DNA from: Mycolicibacterium moriokaense | GTDB taxonomy: Bacteria; Actinomycetota; Actinomycetes; Mycobacteriales; Mycobacteriaceae | DNA length: 64,000 nt | Reading direction: 5' to 3' | Assembly (NCBI RefSeq): GCF_010726085.1 | Contig: NZ_AP022560.1 | Span: forward strand, 1,736,001-1,800,000 | In this document: positions 61,565 through 64,000 of the stretch, piece by piece | Layout of the letters: each line of letters opens with the position of its first letter | Position numbering within the stretch: position 1 is the first letter of the stretch | Notes under the pieces: model-generated | The model's database searches: none | What the model saw: the letters and a program-made list of their open reading frames with translations, nothing else | What the model was told of the DNA's origin: nothing | Position numbers and translations under genes: made by a program

Positions 61565-62023
61565 CTAACCGCAGAGTGCGTCGGCAGCAGCCTGAGCTGC
61601 CACGATCACTGCGGCCTGGCGCTGCGGAGGCAGCTGGGACCACGGGATGTCAAACGTGCCCGGGCCTGGTGCGTCGGAGGTCTGCACATTCTTCAGATAC
61701 GGCTCGAGTTGCGCCTTGAGGTCACCGCCCTGCTGTTGCATCCAGTCGCGCGCGGCCGTGCACGCCTTGAAGTACTCGTCCTCCGTGGAGTCCGCGGGAG
61801 CTCCGACGGCCGTGGTGACACCGTCCGGGGATACGGCGACCTCGCCGGGGGCCGCGGTGGGGGTGTCTTGGGTTTCCGTGGTCTTCGATGCCGTCGTGGT
61901 CGTCTCGGCCGGCGACGGCGTGGCTGGCTCGCTCCCGATTCCGGACGAGCACCCGGTGCCCACGGCCAAGGCGACGATCATGACCGCCGCCGCGTCGACG
62001 GCGTGTCGAGAGTGCCTGCCCAT
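61565..62023 (-). CDS. lpqV: LpqV-type lipoprotein
   Basis: 152 residues from ATG 62023. Lipobox VGTGC near residue 25, then a Thr/Ser/Pro linker. The mature region GEVAVSPDGVTTAVGAPADSTEDEYFKACTAARDWMQQQGGDLKAQLEPYLKNVQ...RQAAVIVAAQAAADALCG closely follows M. tuberculosis LpqV, including the paired Cys. Envelope lipoprotein of unknown function, 15 bases upstream of the patatin gene. Confidence 0.87.
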   Translation of the reverse strand: MGRHSRHAVDAAAVMIVALAVGTGCSSGIGSEPATPSPAETTTTASKTTETQDTPTAAPGEVAVSPDGVTTAVGAPADSTEDEYFKACTAARDWMQQQGGDLKAQLEPYLKNVQTSDAPGPGTFDIPWSQLPPQRQAAVIVAAQAAADALCG

Positions 62024-62201
62024 GCCAGTCAATCTAGGCAATGCCTCGCACGCGGATCGTCGCACCCGTGCACTTCGGCTCACCGTGAATCTAGCTGCGG
62101 GCCCGACAAACCACTCCCTGAACAGCGGCTTCCATCCGCGCTGGTATGGGTTCGTGCGTCGTCGGACTTCAGCCACCTGTCTTCGTGCCAGACTTGCGGC
62201 C

Positions 62202-62249
62202 GTGACGACCGGAGACGTGCGCATCTGCCGCAGGGACTGTTGCGCCTGA
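62202..62249 (+). CDS. Cys-rich leader peptide (cysteine attenuator candidate)
   Basis: GTG 62202 to TGA 62247-62249, 15 codons encoding VTTGDVRICRRDCCA, with three Cys, two adjacent near the end. A TGCCAGACT extended -10-like sequence ends seven bases before the GTG, the spacing of leaderless mycobacterial transcripts. It precedes the cysteine dioxygenase start by 39 bases. Polycysteine leaderless ORFs are known to regulate downstream operons according to cysteine supply in mycobacteria. This matches that pattern, but expression is untested. Confidence 0.65.
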   Translation: MTTGDVRICRRDCCA

Positions 62250-62288
62250 CGCGCCTGCCCCTGTCCGTCCGTCACTCCTGGAGTTCGC

Positions 62289-62807
62289 ATGGTTACCGCC
62301 ATCTCGCTGCCGACCCGACTGCGCCCGCCCGATCTGCTGCATGCCACCGACCGCTACGCCGATGACGTGCTTTCCGGCCGCTACGACCGCCTGCTGCCCG
62401 CGGGTGGGCTACCGACGACCGAACGCTGGTTCACCCGGCTGCACGGCGAAGACGAGCTCGACGTCTGGCTCATCAGCTGGGTCCCGGATCGTTCGACCGA
62501 GCTGCACGACCACGGTGGCTCCCTCGGCGCATTGACCGTGGTGTCCGGTGCGCTGCAGGAAACCCGTTGGGACGGCCAGACGCTCAGGCATCGACGCCTC
62601 ACCGCCGGGGATCAGGCGGCGTTTCCGCTCGGCTGGGTGCACGACGTGGTGTGGGCGCCCGACCGGGACACCTCGGCGCCGATCGTCCCGACTCTGAGCG
62701 TGCACGCCTACTCGCCGCCGTTGACCGCGATGTCCTACTACGAGGTGACACCGCGAAAAACGCTGCGCCGCAACCGTACTGAACTCACCGATGAGCCGGA
62801 AGGATGA
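62289..62807 (+). CDS. Cysteine dioxygenase (type I thiol dioxygenase)
   Basis: 172 residues from ATG 62289. The cupin fold has STELHDHGGSLGALTVVSGALQET (His-x-His metal ligands) and PLGWVHDVVW (third His) with the conserved YYEVTP end. These mononuclear iron enzymes oxidise cysteine to cysteine sulfinate; 3-mercaptopropionate is an alternative substrate. The stop overlaps the rhodanese ATG. The Cys-rich leader upstream supports a thiol-related role. Confidence 0.88.
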   Translation: MVTAISLPTRLRPPDLLHATDRYADDVLSGRYDRLLPAGGLPTTERWFTRLHGEDELDVWLISWVPDRSTELHDHGGSLGALTVVSGALQETRWDGQTLRHRRLTAGDQAAFPLGWVHDVVWAPDRDTSAPIVPTLSVHAYSPPLTAMSYYEVTPRKTLRRNRTELTDEPEG

Positions 62808-63193
62808 CGTCAGTCTCGGAGGCTAGCCGCATCGACCGCATCCTGGACGACGCCCGTGCCCGGCTGCGCAGACTGACCGCACAGGAAGTGCCCACTGCGT
62901 TGGCCCGCGGCGCGATCCTGGTCGACATCCGGCCGCACGCCCAGCGCGAGCGTGAGGGTGAGGTCTCGGCGGCACTGGTGATCGAACGCAACGTGCTCGA
63001 GTGGCGCTGCGACCCGACGAGCGACGCCCGACTGCCGCAGGCCGTGGACGACGACGTCGAATGGGTCGTGCTGTGCTCTGAGGGCTACACCTCGAGCCTG
63101 GCCGCGGCGTCTCTGCTCGATCTGGGTCTGCACCGCGCCACTGACATCATCGGCGGCTATCACGCGCTGAAGGCCGAAGGCGTTCTGGTCTAA
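62804..63193 (+). CDS. Rhodanese-domain sulfurtransferase
   Basis: 129 residues from ATG 62804. LTAQEVPTALARGAILVDIRPHAQREREGEVSAALVIERNVLEWR and the active loop VLCSEGYTSSLAAASLLDLG with Cys91, then IIGGYHALKAEGV, define a single rhodanese domain. It probably handles sulfane sulfur released in cysteine oxidation. It is coupled to the dioxygenase by ATGA. Its stop overlaps the stop of the convergent next gene. Confidence 0.9.
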   Translation: MTSVSEASRIDRILDDARARLRRLTAQEVPTALARGAILVDIRPHAQREREGEVSAALVIERNVLEWRCDPTSDARLPQAVDDDVEWVVLCSEGYTSSLAAASLLDLGLHRATDIIGGYHALKAEGVLV

Positions 63194-64000
63194 GCGTTTT
63201 CGTCGTTGCTGAGCAGCGGCCGCAATTTCTCCGTCTTCTCCGGCGTCCAGCCCGGCGGCTGGAGGATGTCCGCCCAGGCGTTGGCGACGTCCTTGACGTA
63301 GACGTGGCCGTGGCCGTCGGGCACGTCAACCGCCACCGCCATGTCCGCGGACACCTGAAGGAACGTCACGATCGGGATCCACTGCATGCGCCCCGACACG
63401 TCGTATCCGCGTGGTTCCTTGAGCCAATCCGGTTCGGCGAACAGCAGATCCGGGTTCCACCAGGCGATGGGGTCGGACGCATGCTGCAGGTACACCACCC
63501 GCGGATGGCCCCACGGATCGTCGGGCCGGTTGAGGTTCTCCGACCTCGCGGCGAAGCGGACGTTCTCACCCTTGTCGAAGATGGGTAGCCACTCCGGCGA
63601 GCCCGCGTCGCGGTTGCGGGTCAGTTGGGTCCAGATCGTGTTGTTGAAGGTCGGGCCGGAGAACAGCGCGCCGTCGGTGCGGGCGATGAGGTTGTTGAGA
63701 GCCAGGAACGGCGCCTCGCCGCCGAACGAGCCCAGGCTCTCACCGAACACCACCAGTCGTGGCCGCTCCGCCTCGGGCATCTCGCGAATCAGCCCGTCGA
63801 CAGCCTCGAACAGCGCCTGACCGGCCTGTCGCGCGTTCTCCTTGTCGACGAGGAACGACAGCCAGCTCGGCAGGAACGAGTACTGCATGGACACGATCGC
63901 CGTGTTGCCGTTGTACATGTACTCCAGCGCCGACGCCTCGGCCTCGTTGATCCAGCCGGTGCCGGTCGTGGTGGCGACGGCGACCACCTCACGATCGAGA
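63190..64000 (-). CDS. Alpha/beta-hydrolase family membrane protein (5' end outside window)
   Basis: The frame reads LDREVVAVATTTGTGWINEAEASALEYMYNGNTAIVSMQYS... to a TAG at 63190-63192, and enters from the right edge. The nucleophile elbow VFGESLGSFGG, the ARSENLNRPDDPWGHPRVVYLQHASDPIAWWNPDLLF Asp region and the late GHGHVY His match the large mycobacterial alpha/beta-hydrolase family whose N-terminus carries several membrane spans; that part is not in the window. It overlaps the convergent rhodanese stop by three bases. Confidence 0.82.
   Translation of the reverse strand, partial: LDREVVAVATTTGTGWINEAEASALEYMYNGNTAIVSMQYSFLPSWLSFLVDKENARQAGQALFEAVDGLIREMPEAERPRLVVFGESLGSFGGEAPFLALNNLIARTDGALFSGPTFNNTIWTQLTRNRDAGSPEWLPIFDKGENVRFAARSENLNRPDDPWGHPRVVYLQHASDPIAWWNPDLLFAEPDWLKEPRGYDVSGRMQWIPIVTFLQVSADMAVAVDVPDGHGHVYVKDVANAWADILQPPGWTPEKTEKLRPLLSNDENA

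Noticed and set aside
60278..62365. 695-residue plus-strand frame
   Set aside because: Antisense to the RssA-like patatin and lpqV, with composition typical of GC-rich shadow frames and no domain.

Overview
The window looks like chromosomal DNA of a fast-growing, environmental-type mycobacterium (Mycolicibacterium-like). It is GC-rich with many GTG/TTG starts. Mycobacterial hallmarks are an embR-pknH pair, an LpqV-type and an LpqN/LpqT-type lipoprotein, a cutinase, a DUF732 exported protein, a Ddn-type F420-dependent protein and a KstR-type operator. It is interrupted by one 17-kb mobile element.

Layout. 1-3.8 kb: kdp potassium-pump operon on the minus strand (kdpB runs off the left edge), headed by a 27-residue membrane ORF coupled to kdpF. 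3.9-6.5 kb: EamA transporter, a CPxC protein and a truncated LysA-like protein without the catalytic lysine. 6.6-23.7 kb: an integrated phage-like element bounded by a 43-bp repeat of the 5' half of a tRNA-Leu(UAA) gene. It encodes a tyrosine integrase, a RecA-fold replication-type ATPase, two HNH-type proteins, large terminase, portal, protease, capsid, connector, a head-closure-like protein, a neck-type protein and a tape measure with a Cys/His hydrolase-like insert. I see no tail tube, baseplate, lysis, small terminase or repressor gene. A minus-strand block of small exported/lipoprotein genes lies next to the integrase. This resembles a capsid-encoding satellite, or an enlarged relative of the phiRv1/phiRv2 elements of M. 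tuberculosis, more than a complete prophage, and is the most unusual object here.

23.8-36.5 kb: mostly envelope and secreted proteins (LpqN-like lipoprotein, DoxX-like protein, cupin, a Ser-rich C39-like protein, cutinase), a LuxR-type regulator and two frameshifted pseudogenes (AraC family, crotonase family). 36.5-45.7 kb: 2OG-Fe(II) oxygenase, a tandem pair of related membrane proteins, a beta-lactamase-fold lipoprotein, a ClC transporter, a nucleoside-type deaminase, an anti-anti-sigma/anti-sigma pair and a beta-propeller protein. 45.8-50.3 kb: a CitA/DcuS-type two-component system near a DctA-type dicarboxylate carrier. 50.4-57 kb: paired small secreted proteins, a lipid-transfer-type thiolase, pknH-embR and a gene behind a KstR box. 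57-64 kb: a phosphatase-ADH-SDR cluster, two convergent patatins, lpqV, and a cysteine dioxygenase-rhodanese operon preceded by a Cys-rich leader ORF resembling known mycobacterial cysteine attenuators.

Several regulatory motifs recur. A 60-bp element with a 16-bp palindrome stands before two unrelated genes 15 kb apart. A GTAAGT-N4-ACTTAC operator stands at one element promoter and one host promoter. Integrase arm-type repeats lie beside both attachment cores.
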